Part shown: in pieces, positions 1-10,478 of the stretch
Numbering within the stretch: the stretch's first letter is position 1
Layout: every line of letters begins with the position of its first letter
The notes under the pieces: model-generated
Database searches by the model: none
Told to the model about the DNA's origin: nothing
Seen by the model: only the letters and a program-made list of their open reading frames with translations
Translations under genes and position numbers: made by a program
Assembly: GCA_945910005.1 (NCBI GenBank)
Contig: OX246747.1
Coordinates: forward strand, 36,361,250-36,425,249
Reading direction: 5' to 3'
Origin: Isoperla grammatica
Taxonomy: Eukaryota > Arthropoda > Insecta > Plecoptera > Perlodidae
Length of the DNA: 64,000 nt

Positions 1-530
1 TTTATCTAGAGGGTCGTGATTAGCTCTATCTAAGGTTGGAATTCATAGTCGGCCCCTACACCTAGGGGCGCCCATTGTTACCAAGGTAACAATTGTTAGC
101 ATGTTATTTCCCATAAACAAAACAAATCCATAGCAACAATGGGTGCCCCTAGGTGTAGGGGCCGACTATGAATTCCAACCTAAGTGTCCTTGATAGTTAT
201 GTTAAGGCGCATTTTTCACTGTTGCGCATTGTTGTCATTGAAGATCTACTGTTGTCTTGAACAACATGTAACCAGCTATTCCCTTTCAAAACGCTGAATT
301 TAAAAACATAAATCGTTATAACTGATACCGTTATTTTACTTTCTGCAACCAGCATCATTGTCACTGAAAATCTAGAAGATTATGATTACTTCTATCTAAA
401 GGTGCTAGATCAGTTCTGAGAAAGGTCTATTGTTGTGCATTGTTGTCATTGTCGATTCAGAAGACGGTAATTAACTCCGTTTAAGGGTCCTAGATCAATT
501 TTGAAAATCTGAAAAAATCATCTATTGGCC
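1..530. mobile_element. MITE-C-related relic, split by a MITE-A insertion
   Basis: The segment has the motifs of a dispersed family found again near 6.85-7.25, 33.4 and 34.0 kb: GGTCGTGATTAGCTCTATC, then GTCCTTGATAG, then CATTGTTGTCATTGAAGATCTA. Positions 1-33 and 181 onward are contiguous in the related copy at about 7095-7135, so MITE-A at 34-180 interrupted it. The right part (about 340-530) holds a second, weaker repetition of the same motifs. No coding potential is seen. Confidence 0.55.
34..180. mobile_element. MITE-A, palindromic DNA element with TAA target duplication
   Basis: A 147-bp element with 46-bp terminal inverted repeats (34-79 and 135-180) that differ at one base. It starts GGTTGGAATTCATAGTCGGC and ends with the complement. 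TAA occurs at 31-33 and again at 181-183, and the uninterrupted paralogue near 7113-7135 has a single TAA, so this is a 3-bp target duplication. TAA/TTA targets fit PIF/Harbinger-type transposition; that assignment is inference because no transposase is present. Confidence 0.85.
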
Positions 531-910
531 TCCAGGTTGCGCTAAAGCCCGCAATGCCCCCACCCCCAACGGTGGTGGCGCGCGGCAAATGGAGTGGCTC
601 ATAGAAGGCAGTGAACCTCGGTATTTGTCAGGCGGTGAAATAGAGCGTTTTGCTCATAGAAGGCAGTGGGCCTCGAAATTACTTCCGGGGAAACGAATCT
701 CGTGGCTTTCTGGCCCGACAAGATTGTCGGAGACTGGCTGGGGAATAGAGAGCTATGATGATTATGATGTCAGAGGTAGGTTGCGCGCGCATCGTACCTC
801 TTAAGTCTTGCATTCACAGAAGAAAGAAATAACTCTTCTCGATTAACCGCTTGTTGCACATTTTGAAAAATAATATGAAAATGAATTAGCATGAACAAAA
901 TAGGGTGGGA
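531..910. other. No recognisable feature
   Basis: A C-rich run near 560 (about 559-572) and a 71-codon open frame at 589-804 are present. The frame contains an internal short repeat (CATAGAAGGCAGTG at about 600 and 655) and shows no protein-family signal. I see no gene here. Confidence 0.5.
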
Positions 911-997
911 GGTTACGCTGTAATTCGTAGTCTTTCCCTACCGTTAGGGGCGCCCGTTGTTGCCAAGGTAACAATTTCATGCATGTTATTTCCCATA
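911..997. mobile_element. MITE-A half copy
   Basis: The sequence matches the left half of MITE-A (CGTAGTC..., TAGGGGCGCCC, TTGCCAAGGTAACAATT, GCATGTTATTTCCCATA). It stops exactly where the next element begins at 998, so its right half has been lost or displaced. Confidence 0.65.
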
Positions 998-1365
998 TAG
1001 GGAGTATTCACGTGACTTCACATCGGCCATATTGGAGGCCACCTATAGTACTATTTCAAGTTTCATTTAGCTGTCAATAGAAAACGAATAATATTGTTTA
1101 CGGGGAAATAGGACAACTTTGAACACGTATATCCCCCGATAAAGTGTACGAAAATGATTATTGTATGCTTTTGTAAACGATTAAAAGAGTAATCGAGACA
1201 AAAGAGTTTGTTTATGTTGATTTTAAGTGATAATAGCAAACCAAAGTTAGAGAACAGTTGAAATTGCATCAAACGCCAGCTGAAACATAGTAACAATGAT
1301 CTACCAATCACATGCCATTGTGGCCTCCAATGTGGCCACCATGCGCAATACGTGAATACACCCTA
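998..1365. mobile_element. MITE with 45-bp imperfect terminal inverted repeats
   Basis: TAGGGAGTATTCACG at the left end pairs with CGTGAATACACCCTA at the right. The pairing continues inward to GGAGGCCAC (about 1042) and GTGGCCTCC (about 1320). The interior is AT-rich and non-coding; the 82-codon minus frame inside has no family resemblance. Confidence 0.75.
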
Positions 1366-1380
1366 TTGTGCACTCTACTA

Positions 1381-1531
1381 AGGGTCGGTCTTACAATCTC
1401 CTTATAGGAAAGTTATTTGTAGCAATTAAGTTTTTTCGACTATTTCAAGTGTTTTGATTGGTGGTTGCCATGGAGACAACAAGCTATTCGACGAATAAGT
1501 AGTAATTGGGACATTGTAAGACTTGGCCCTT
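1381..1531 (+). mobile_element. MITE-D copy
   Basis: One of seven copies of a ~150-bp element: GGTCTTACAATCTCC at the left, CCATGGAGACAACAAGC in the middle, GACATTGTAAGACTTGG at the right. The ends form an imperfect inverted repeat. This copy runs in the same direction as those at 25.5, 41.8 and 51.3 kb and opposite to those at 37.2, 37.6 and 45.8 kb. Confidence 0.8.
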
Positions 1532-1705
1532 ATTCTGTAATGATCCCGCTTTGGATGCGGGCTGATATGAAAACAATTGAGAAAATATAATAACACTAGT
1601 ATTGGAAATTATTGAGGCAGTAATATTGTTGTGAAACCGCAATTGTTTCTATATCGCCCGCTTTCGACCCAAAGCGGCCCGCTTCCGATTATTACAGAAT
1701 AAGGG
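1528..1705. mobile_element. Palindromic MITE abutting MITE-D
   Basis: CCCTTATTCTGTAATGAT at the left end is matched by its complement (ATTATTACAGAATAAGGG) at the right. The pairing continues through a CCCGCTTTGG/CCAAAGCGG core and AAACAATTG/CAATTGTTT near the loop. The left end overlaps the last bases of the adjacent MITE-D. Confidence 0.7.
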
Positions 1706-2035
1706 TCCTAGACCTTAGTAGAAGACGGGACACGAGCAAATCGAAACACTCTTAACATCGAACAGAACAAATGAAGAACTATTTCAAACTAGTGCACGGA
1801 TTTAAAACACGATGATGACGATGATGATGATATATATTTGCGGATAGCATTCCTAATGATAATTAATAACTATCGTAGTTGACAGTCTAGTGTTGTGTAT
1901 TAATGGCTCTGTCCCGATGTCCTGGATTTATGTCCTGCAGAAATAACTCGCGTGGACAGAGACGAGGAATGTATATACACGGCCAACATGATTATATTAG
2001 ATTCACGAGTAAACATCGCAAAGCAACTAACTATA
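1706..2035. other. No gene; short GAT-rich microsatellite
   Basis: A short GATGATGACGATGATGATG run lies at about 1812-1830. Nothing else is recognised. Confidence 0.5.
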
Positions 2036-2338
2036 TAGGCTACTAGCAACACCAAAAGACAACAATGAAACAAATAAATTGAACCGATGGACAAACAACA
2101 TAGCTGTCAAAAAAAATTTCGTCTGATTTTGGAAAAGAAACAAAAACAAACAAACACACATACAAAACTTTCACTTAGTCGTTGTCCATCATTAAAAGTT
2201 TTAAATGGGGAGCAGTTACTATTGCTACACTTGTTTTTATTTGTATGGTTGCAATTTTATTATTTTGAGGGCTGATGGTTTGTCCATCAGTTCAATTCAT
2301 TTGTTCCATTGTTGTCTTTTGATGTTGCTAGTGCCTTA
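2036..2338. mobile_element. MITE-B copy
   Basis: About 303 bp. The left end carries CTAGCAACACCAAAAGACAA and the right end TTGTCTTTTGATGTTGCTAG, its near complement. The middle carries the family's CAAAACTTTCACTTAGTCG and GAGCAGTTACTATTGCTACA motifs. Seven copies exist in the window. Open frames inside are repeat by-products. Confidence 0.85.
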
Positions 2339-2429
2339 TTACTTGTTACGCTGTGGTTTAGAAAGCACTTCATACTGTATCCCGTATATTAATTATTGTT
2401 ATAATCGTTAAATGTTGTTGTGAACATCA

Positions 2430-2512
2430 GAAATTTAAAAACAACCCCGACTGCAAATCGAACCCAGGTTTCGGGTTCTTGCACACGCACTCAGGCAACT
2501 GTCAAGTCAAGT
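2430..2512 (-). mobile_element. tRNA-like SINE head fragment
   Basis: On the minus strand the segment contains GGGTTCGATTTGC, close to a Pol III B box (GGTTCRANNCC), followed by AGTCGGGGTTG. The same arrangement occurs at 3030-3150, so this is a dispersed repeat and not a tRNA gene; no cloverleaf can be closed. Confidence 0.45.
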
Positions 2513-2541
2513 ACAGGATGTGTTGCTATGGAATTGCTTTA

Positions 2542-2802
2542 TTAAGGCGCGTTCAGACAGAATGACTATGGACTAAGACTAACAATAGAGTGATTAAGCC
2601 TTGGGAAAACAACGTACTCGAAAACATCCATCCCCAAATGTATTTCAACAATGCCAACAATCGAAAATCAACTTTCTTAATCACTCGTTCTTAAACACTT
2701 ATCACTATAAAAGTTTGTTAAAGCTTAAACATAAATCGTATACTTCAACCCTGTTAAACCTTAAATCGTTAATCTTAGTCATTTTGTGTGAACCCGCCTT
2801 AA
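2542..2802. mobile_element. MITE with TTAAGGCG termini
   Basis: TTAAGGCGCGTTCAGACAGA at the left is complementary, with a few mismatches, to TTTTGTGTGAACCCGCCTTAA at the right; the pairing includes AATGACTATGGACTAAGACTAAC versus GTTAATCTTAGTCATT. TTAA is present at both ends, so a TTAA target (piggyBac-like) is possible but unproven. Confidence 0.65.
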
Positions 2803-3029
2803 CATGCTATTTTTCATAAGGAGAATAAACTCCATAGCAACCATTAGCAAATCACATACTTAAACTCTACTGTGCATCATGTCTGGATATTGTCCGTTAT
2901 ATCATCTATGTAGCGGTGGATGAATATAACTATTCACTTACCTTTGAGTTGACCAGCCAGCTACAAATATTTTTTTAATCTTGTCAACTTACGCAGGATT
3001 GAACGAAGAGTTAATTTAAATTACTATTT

Positions 3030-3150
3030 AATGGAGAAACCCCCCGTGTGGGTGGATATAAGTTGTGTGAAATCCAGAAATTGTAAAGCCAACCCCGACT
3101 GGGAATCGAAACCAGATCTCAGAGGTTAAGGCGCCCATCCTGCAAGTATT
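3030..3150 (-). mobile_element. tRNA-like SINE fragment
   Basis: Read on the minus strand: GGTTTCGATTCCCAGTCGGGG (B-box-like) then GTTGGCTTTACAATTTCTGG. It shares the AGTCGGGGTTGG block with 2430-2512. Too short and diverged to assign a family. Confidence 0.45.
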
Positions 3151-3159
3151 CCGAAGAGT

Positions 3160-3285
3160 TGTTAACCCTAGGGGCGCCCTTATTGGTTGCGGACGTAACA
3201 GTTTGTGCATTTTATTTCCCATATTACAGAAAACAAATCCTTAGCAAAAATGTCACCCCCCCCCCCCCCCGCCCCTAGAAGATAT
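3160..3285. mobile_element. Degenerate MITE-A relic
   Basis: CCTAGGGGCGCCC, GTTGCGGACGTAACAGTTTG, TTTATTTCCCATA and AAACAAATCC are diverged MITE-A motifs in order. An expanded C run of about 18 has replaced part of the right arm. Confidence 0.6.
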
Positions 3286-4257
3286 TTTTATCACCCTCGG
3301 TTTGTGTAACATGCTGACGTGTGTGGTGCACTTAAGTGTGCACTGTTACTAAGTGCACGCTTAGTGAGATGTCCTCTTAATGACATAGGCTACAACAGTC
3401 TGTCCACACACACACACACACACACACTCCGGCTACTTAGCGTAAGTAAGGATGCCACTTAGTGTAAGTGAGTCGTATAATGCTCCACGACAATTACTTA
3501 GCGAGTGTACTTAGTGCCCATTTTATGGTGAGTACGTGAGGGGGTAGTTTGCGCGGAGTAATTCGAATATTATCGCATCGTATTTGACCTTGACCTAAGG
3601 GAAGGTTAGAAGGATTAAATCAAGCCCGAATCCGGGTGTGAATTAATTTTGTGGTTCGTATACTTAGATTATATTGTACTCGTGTCGATAGGGTCTAATA
3701 AATCGCAAACACACCGTGAATCGATTGTGTTCCCCAAAAGGTGATCAACTCACTACAAAACACCACATTTGAACCGTTTTTTGTCTGTAGGTCCGCTTAC
3801 CCTGCGCAACCACCGATTTTGCTGTTAAAATTGATTTAGAAAGATGTATAGCTTTATCAGCTAGAATATTTAGGAAAAAGGAAATCATTTTTGGACCAAT
3901 GGAACATTTGTAAGAAACAGAACTATATTCTCTAAGAGAATATGTGTTTTCTAGTTTGTGACAATGTGAAAGCTGTTTTAACGAACAGAAATAGGAAGTT
4001 TCGTTGGCGGGTGAAGACGCTGGGATGATGGATTGTAGAAACTATTTTGTGTCTCACAATTGATTTTAGTTTTCAAAAGAGAATATGCCAATATGATTTT
4101 TTAATTGTGTTCTTTATAGCAGCCATTTTGTGTTGTTTATAGCAGCCATTTTGTGTCCCACATAGTATGCATATTGACACATACGACGCTATAGCACGGC
4201 GCCCAATAGTAATAATTTTTTGTAGGAATACCTGTTTATAGGGTGCACACCAGGTTT
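3286..4257. other. No gene; (CA)n and a 23-bp duplication
   Basis: Holds a (CA)n microsatellite at about 3407-3427 and a direct duplication around TTTATAGCAGCCATTTTGTG near 4114-4160. The rest looks like unique non-coding DNA. Confidence 0.5.
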
Positions 4258-4468
4258 ACCTGATGTGCCCCTCTTCAAGTACATTAGGGTGTTTAGATAA
4301 CTGGAAAAAATGTCCAAGGGCTATTAGTAGGACTCAGTCCCAGCATTCGCCTTTACGATCTGAGGAAAACCTCGGAAAAAACCTTCAGTCAGAACTGGCG
4401 GTGGCCGAAATCGAACCTCCCGAATTAGAGTCTCGCGTCTTACCGCTGAGCCACTTCTATCGGTCCGA
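4258..4468 (-). mobile_element. SINE-T, tRNA-headed SINE, minus copy
   Basis: The minus strand reads AAGTGGCTCAGCGGTAAGAC (a good Pol III A box) and then a weak B box, GGTTCGATTTCGGCC. The body TTCCGAGGTTTTCCTCAGATC follows, ending in GGGGCACATCAGG. It matches the plus-strand copy at 28898-29196 over head, body and 3' end. Confidence 0.75.
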
Positions 4469-5020
4469 CGTCCAAACAAAAGTTGGCGTCGCTCATTTAC
4501 CCTTAACAATGTCTTGTTGTAATTTTGTAAAAAAAAAAAAAAAAAATCTGCATGGCAGCTAAATTTTTTTTTTTAATTTCCATTAAGTCGTGACTTTTCT
4601 TCCAAGAGCAAAATTAAACCAGAAGGACTCGCCAGTGTAATAACGAAGCTCTTTTGAGTGACAGTTCTGCCAACTGCCTCCAGCTCCAACACTACTACCA
4701 ACTGTTGTAATTAAGTCCCGTTGAGTGACAGACCGACTTGCCAGCTGTAAGGCCGAGCCCCCGGCTATGTATCTTGTGTAGCCACGGAGCGAGCTGGCCA
4801 GGGCTGCCAACTGTTGTAATGAAAACTCCCCGAGGGCTATAACTTCTCAAGGAAAGGAAAGTTAGGAGTGTTTTAGTCGTCGAGACGCTGGTTCGGTTCC
4901 GTGTGTGGCTGGGTGGGTTGTAAATTACTTGGGTATCGATGGATGGAGGAAGCGTTAAGGTTCTTTAGTCACTCGCCGGGCGCGCTAGTGCGTCCGGTCT
5001 ATCGCACTCACACGCACACG
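4469..5020. other. No gene recognised
   Basis: Contains A and T homopolymers near 4530-4575 and otherwise unremarkable sequence. A 75-codon minus frame at 4583-4810 shows no domain signal. Confidence 0.45.
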
Positions 5021-5875
5021 CACTCAGTCTGGGCCAAGGTGACTCTGCTAGTTGTACGAGGCGACGAAATAAGGGGCTCCAATTTCCCCTTTTACCCCCT
5101 TTTTTCACTCTTTATGTTTGAAACTGTGCTCTTTTCTGCCAACACTTATTCAGTATTGCAAATATGGGGGGGGGGGGGTGCACCCAGGGGTAGAGCTTGG
5201 CCCAGGGTGACTCCGCCGTTTGTAACAGGTGACGAAATACGGTGCTCCAATTTCCCCTATTACCAATTTACCCCCTTTTTCACTCTTTACGTTTGCAACT
5301 GCGCTCTTTTCTGCCAACACTTATTCAGTATTGCAAATATGGGGGGGGGGGGGGGTGCACCCAGGGGTAGAGTTTGGCCCAGGGTGACTCCGCCGTTTGT
5401 AACAGGTGACGAAATACGGTGCTCCAATTTCCCCTATTACCAATTTACCCCCTTTTTCACTCTTTACGTTTGCAACTGCGCTCTTTTCTGCCAACACTTA
5501 TTCAGTCTTGCAAATATGGAGGGGGGGGGGGGTGGACCCAGGGGTAGAGTTTGGCCCAGGGTGACTCCGCCGTTTGTAACAGGTGAAGAAATACGGTGCT
5601 CCAATTTCCCCTATTACCAATTTACCCCCTTTTTCACTCTTTACGTTTGCAACTGCGCTCTTTTCTGCCAACACTTATTCAGTCTTGCAAATATGGGGGG
5701 GGGGGGGGTGGTGCACCCAGGGGTAGAGTTTGGCCCAGGGTGACTCCGCCGTTTGTAACAGGTGACGAAATACGGTGCTCCAATTTCCCCTATTACCAAT
5801 TTACCCCCTTTTTCACTCTTTACGTTTGCAACTGCGCTCTTTTCTGCCAACACTTATTCAGTCTTGCAAATATGA
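5021..5875 (+). repeat. Tandem array of a ~178-bp SINE-like unit (5 copies)
   Basis: Five head-to-tail units. Units 2-5 begin with a G homopolymer of variable length and are nearly identical. Each starts with a SINE-H-like head (GGCCCAGGGTGACTCCGCCG, then GTGACGAAAT). Each ends with CTCTTTTCTGCCAACACTTATTCAG-type sequence that resembles the 3' end of LINE-K at about 14450-14510 on the minus strand. The 280-codon plus frame across the array is a repeat artefact. Confidence 0.85.
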
Positions 5876-6062
5876 ATACATCACTTATTCAGTATTGCAA
5901 ATATGAATAGATCACTTATCCAGTATTGCAAATATAATTAGGTATATATTTTAATAAATAAATAAATACATTTTTTCTCCTACTTGTCACTTTCCTCCGA
6001 TCTCCTCCGACATGATATGACCCAGTCGTCGAGTACGTCGTTAAACACAAAATTAAAATTAA
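5876..6062 (+). mobile_element. Partial tail repeats and a SINE 3' end
   Basis: Two further short copies of the array tail (CACTTATTCAGTATTGCAAA) lead into TGATATGACCCAGTCGTCG and TACGTCGTTAAACAC. The latter block also ends the SINE relic at 13171-13325. An AT-rich (TAAA)-like stretch lies between them. Confidence 0.55.
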
Positions 6063-6840
6063 AAATAAATCACGCACTTACACGCACACGCACATGCACA
6101 CTCAATTCTCACCCACGCAAACACACACACTCACACACACTAGACAATTTCCCCCCGTGCTAAAACACTTGGCCGACGCCATATTGCAATTATGGGTAAA
6201 TTGAATAATTAATTTGCAATTTTGCGCGCCTCGTCGTGGCTACCTCTGTGTTCAAGCTTTAATCAATGGCCGAACCTGTATAGTTCAAGTGCCAGTTTTG
6301 TCCGCACGGAGCGCGGTCGAGTGTTATAAAACTTTGTGAGGGGGGAGTGACCACCACAAGAGCGCGGGCATACATTTTTGATTGGTCAATTATTGCTGTC
6401 GTTTTTAGGACCCTTGATTCAATCAAATAACGGTTATAAAAATATCGGCCCACCCTAAATAAACGTTATCGGAACTAGAGTTGCATGACAGATGGTTACT
6501 TCGTATAATACAGAGAAAACGAAAAAAGATTTGTACGCGAATGTAAGATGCAGCCATAAGAACTAACATGGCTGTGATGATTGTAAATCAACGTATCTTT
6601 TGGGCCTTACACAATAAGGATGGTTTAAACCAAATCTACAAAGACTTCGGTTTTATTTTGTGACAAGGTTTAAGCAACGTTATTGTTATTGTTGTTTGGT
6701 GCCGTACCCGTCAACTAGATCATATGACGTAGGGGGGGGGGGGGGGGGGGGGGGTTGGAGGAAATGGAGATGTAGGAGAAAACAAATAGATTTAATTTTG
6801 AAAGCGGTTAGCAAGTGGATAGCGGTAATAGACTTTTTTT
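6063..6840. other. No gene; CA-rich stretch and a long G run
   Basis: CA-rich sequence at about 6070-6140 and a G homopolymer of about 22 at 6732-6754. The rest gives no recognised feature. Confidence 0.5.
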
Positions 6841-6844
6841 AGAA

Positions 6845-7250
6845 TAATTTTTCTAGGACCCTTAGATAGAACTAATCACGACCCTTTAGATAAATTCTGA
6901 AAATTGTTTTAAAATGCTATAAAGATAACTGTCCGTGACCGGGGTAGAATTTGAGGAAGGGTGGTCCTGCGAGGCGAATACAGGCTTTACACGGTTCAAT
7001 ACTTTCGTCAAACTTATTGAATTCAAGGACAAAAAAGCATCAATTAATAAAAGAAAAGGTCTTCCAACAGACGATTTTTAGAACTGATCCGGAGGGCCGT
7101 GATTACTTCTATCTAAGGGTCCTTGATAGTTTTCGAATGTATTGTTAAAGTGTTTGTTTCACTGTTGTGCATTGTTGTCATTGAAGATCTAGATAACCTC
7201 TAGATTAGCTCTATCTAAGGCTCCTAGATCCATTCTGAAAAAGGTATATT
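6845..7250. mobile_element. MITE-C-related relics
   Basis: Contains TTTCTAGGACCCTTAGATAG, AATCACGACCCTTTAGAT, and later GGGCCGTGATTACTTCTATC followed directly by TAAGGGTCCTTGATAG. This last stretch is the unoccupied equivalent of the MITE-A insertion site at 31-33/181-183. The segment at about 6980-7060 also matches the palindrome family at 42.35-42.66 kb. Confidence 0.6.
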
Positions 7251-7503
7251 CCTCTTCTCTTCGCCGACAAGAATATTCCTCGATTATTCTCGTCCTGAAC
7301 GAACGAACGTACGAGTGAAGGAATGATTTATTCCACTCATCCGTCAGTCACGTGACCCCTACTCAACGCCGATGTTTGTGATTTATGGCATTACGATCAA
7401 ACTACATCCATACTACGTATATTTACACAACAAAAGTTATGGAAAATAAATGATTGCCTCGAAGTCGATTTATCACGGGAACTTTGAACTTATCCGAACA
7501 TTG

Positions 7504-7676
7504 ATTAGGTGTTGTTGTTAGAGAGATACGAGAAACGTCGTAGTATCGTGTTTTTTTTACTATAGTGTAATAGAAGTTGACTGGAGAATAGGTGTTGTTA
7601 CTTAGAGAGATACAACAACCGTCGTAGTAGCGTTTTTATTTACTATAGTGTAATAGAAGTTGACTGGAGAAGAAAT
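7504..7676 (+). repeat. Two-copy tandem duplication of ~87 bp
   Basis: AGGTGTTGTT...AGAGAGATAC...CGTCGTAGTA...TACTATAGTGTAATAGAAGT...GACTGGAGAA occurs twice in direct order with a few substitutions. Confidence 0.8.
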
Positions 7677-8082
7677 TTGCGATACTTGATACGAGAAGGT
7701 GATGACTATTAATTAAATCACTTTGTTTCCTGCGTGTTGTACGGAAAGAGACAATCGGCACTGTCTTACTACTTCAAAATGAACTGCAGACTGTATTATA
7801 TATTGATTGCCGAAAACACATGACATAATTTTCTCTTCGTCATGTATTCGGTGAATTTAACTTAGTTTTACTTATTTTTACTTCGCTTTACTTTGTTACA
7901 CTTCATTCACTTGTCTTTTCTTCATTTCATATCACTCTTCACTCTACTCTATTATACTGTTATCTACACTATTCTACTCCAAACTACACCGCTTACTTTA
8001 TATTGATGAATGCAGACACACCGCTATGTAGTTTTCCCGCCAGTCGTCCTGCCCTGTTGATCTACACAGCTCAAGCTAGAAC
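7677..8082. other. No gene; degenerate ACTT/CACTA-rich sequence
   Basis: From about 7860 the sequence is enriched in degenerate TTACTT and CTACTC words leading into the pentanucleotide array. Nothing coding is seen. Confidence 0.45.
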
Positions 8083-8232
8083 ACACTACACTACACTACA
8101 CTACACTACACTACACTACACTACACTTCACTACACTACACTACACTACACTACACTACACTACACTACACTACACTACACTACACTACACTACACTGCA
8201 CTGCACTACACTACACTACACTACACTACTCT
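8083..8232 (+). repeat. (CACTA)n pentanucleotide microsatellite
   Basis: About 30 head-to-tail CACTA units with a few CACTT/CACTG variants. The open frame across it is low-complexity. Confidence 0.95.
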
Positions 8233-8701
8233 ACTCCATATTGTCGAACGCAGACTCAAGATAGAACCGACACGAAACCACCGCACCATTGAGTTTACAG
8301 CCCGACCTCCATAAATCACAACGGCTTTCAGTCTACGCGCGAATAGGTTAGGTACTAACAAAGTCGCCGTTGTGAAACATGTAGTTGCAAAGAACTCGGA
8401 ACGATCCTTTTCAAACGGTTTGGAATCGTTTCTACGCGGTGTAAGTGTCACGTGCCTGCGATAAAACGCCGCCTAGCGTTGAAACTTGAAATAAACCTGT
8501 GATAATGACGCCATTGTTGTGCTGTACGACTTTCCTTGATTGGCATGTTGAACATTATCGTTATTGTGAACGATGTTAGGTCTTTTGATTCTGTCTGACC
8601 TCTTTGAAAGCGTTTGATAATGAAATGATAAAACTTTACAGAGCTTAAAGGGTGTTTGGCAGAGGAGTTTTATAGATCTATTGGTCGTCAACTCATAAAT
8701 T
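8233..8701. other. No gene recognised
   Basis: Two minus frames of 72-76 codons are present, but neither shows a motif or a splice context. I see nothing I can name. Confidence 0.4.
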
Positions 8702-8981
8702 AATAGTGGGATTATTATAAATATTTACTCACTTGCACAGGAATGTCATATAGCTACGTATTTTGAGACTAACCTGTTCAAAAATAATAATATAAAGATT
8801 TTTGAACAAGTTATTTCGTTGAATATTTTCGACAAAAGTAATTTATTTGCATAATTCAAAAGTATGTAGGCCTACACTGCTTTTTCTTACAGGCTTATCA
8901 CAAATATACTCACACCCTTTCGTAGATATGACATTCTTGTACAAGTCGATAAATATTTACAATAATCCTACTCTTAGTTTA
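8702..8981. mobile_element. MITE with ~55-bp terminal inverted repeats
   Basis: AGTGGGATTATTATAAATAT at the left pairs with ATATTTACAATAATCCTACT at the right. The arms continue inward to GGAATGTCATATAGCTACG and CGTAGATATGACATTCTTG. A piece of the same arm (GTAGATATGACATTCCTGTA) reappears near 53352, adjoining a MITE-B. Confidence 0.7.
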
Positions 8982-9226
8982 AGAGTAATCAGTTGACCAT
9001 GAAAATCTAAACTATTGCCGTTGAAATATATACCGGTACGATTCGACGTGGCATTGCGATGTTTTCGGTGCAATGGTTAGCTTTTTGTTGAAGAACGAAA
9101 AGAAAATAATGAGCTGATTACAAAGCTCAAAGAAGAGCTTTTCTGTTGACTGTTTTTACACCGAGAGCTTTGTCTTTGAATGTCGGTTGATCGTACGTAA
9201 CGTGGTCTTACATTAAGCCGATAGAA

Positions 9227-9267
<41 letters not shown>

Positions 9268-9399
9268 TGCAAGTATGACTGTGTGTAAGTGTGGACTTCG
9301 ACAAATGTTTGATTTTCTTCTTATTGTTGACTCAACGGGGTTGATTTATAAGATCCTTCATTAACTAGTGCTTAGTCGTGATGAAAAGTAGCTTGTTGT
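8982..9399. other. No gene; (GA)n microsatellite
   Basis: A (GA)n run lies at about 9238-9265. The surrounding sequence is unremarkable. Confidence 0.5.
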
Positions 9400-10377
9400 G
9401 AGACTTTCTCTGGCTCCTTCCAAAGAGCTTGTGAAAGGCCTGTCAACTCTTCTAAGCCGATGTGCAAAGAGCTCGATGTGACATGACTCACTCTTTTCTA
9501 GGCCAATGTCCAAAGAACTTGTATAACATATTTAGGTAATCAAAGAGCTTATTGTTACAAGTCTGTCTCCTCTTCTAGGCCGACATCCAAAGAGTTTGAT
9601 AACAGATATGTCTTTCTCGTGGGGCCGATGTGCTCGGTATGATGGCTTGCAAAGAGCTTGTTGTAACATATATGTTTTTTCGTCTAGATCGATGTGCAAA
9701 GAGCTTATTGTAACAGATATGTCTCTCTCTTGTTCTAGGCCGATGTGCAAAGAGCTTGTTGTAACAGATATGTCTCTCTCTTGTTCTAGGCCGATGTGCT
9801 CGGTATGACGGCCTGCAAAGAGCTTGTTGTAACAGATATGTCGCTCTCTTGTTCTAGGCCGATGTGCTCGGTATGACGGCCTGCAAAGAGCTTGTTGTAA
9901 CAGATATGTCTCTCTCTTGTTCTAGGCCGATGTGCTCGGTATGACGGCCTGCAAAGAGCTTGTTGTAACAGATATGTCTCTCTCTTGTTCTAGGCCGATG
10001 TGCTCGGTATGACGGCCTGCAAAGAGCTTGTTGTAACAGATATGTCGCTCTCTTGTTCTAGGCCGATGTGCAAAGTGCTTGTTCTAACAGATATGTCTCT
10101 CTCTTGTTCTAGGCCGATGTGCTCGGTATGACGGCCTGCAAAGAGCTTGTTGTAACAGATATGTCGCTCTCTTGTTCTAGGCCGATGTGCAAAGTGCTTG
10201 TTCTAACAGATTTGTCTCTCTCTTGTTCTAGGCCGATGTGCTCGGTATGACGGCCTGCAAAGAGCTTGTTGTAACAGATATGTCGTTCTCTTGTTCTAGG
10301 CCGATGTGCAAAGTGCTTGTTCTAACAGATATGTCTCTCTCTTGTTCTAGGCCGATGTGCTCGGTATGACGGCCTGC
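9400..10377 (+). repeat. 68/51-bp minisatellite with a 119-bp higher-order repeat
   Basis: Units run from AAAGAGCTTGTTGTAACAGA through GTCTCTCTCTTGTTCTAGGC to CTCGGTATGACGGCCTGC (68 bp); a shorter 51-bp form lacks the last block. Full units end at 9816, 9884, 9952 and 10020, exactly 68 apart. From 10021 a 51+68 pair repeats three times, ending at 10139, 10258 and 10377, exactly 119 apart. The left part (9400-9750) is diverged. Confidence 0.9.
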
Positions 10378-10478
10378 AAAGAACTTGTTGGGCGAAGGGA
10401 GACAGATGCTGTCAAGGCGCATGCGCGACAAGTTGCGACACGTCTCACTCATGTTGTGCTGCGGCCGGAGAAAGGTAG

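Noticed and set aside
4901..5910. 280- and 104-codon plus frames
   Set aside because: Translation of the 178-bp tandem array, including poly-Gly from G runs.
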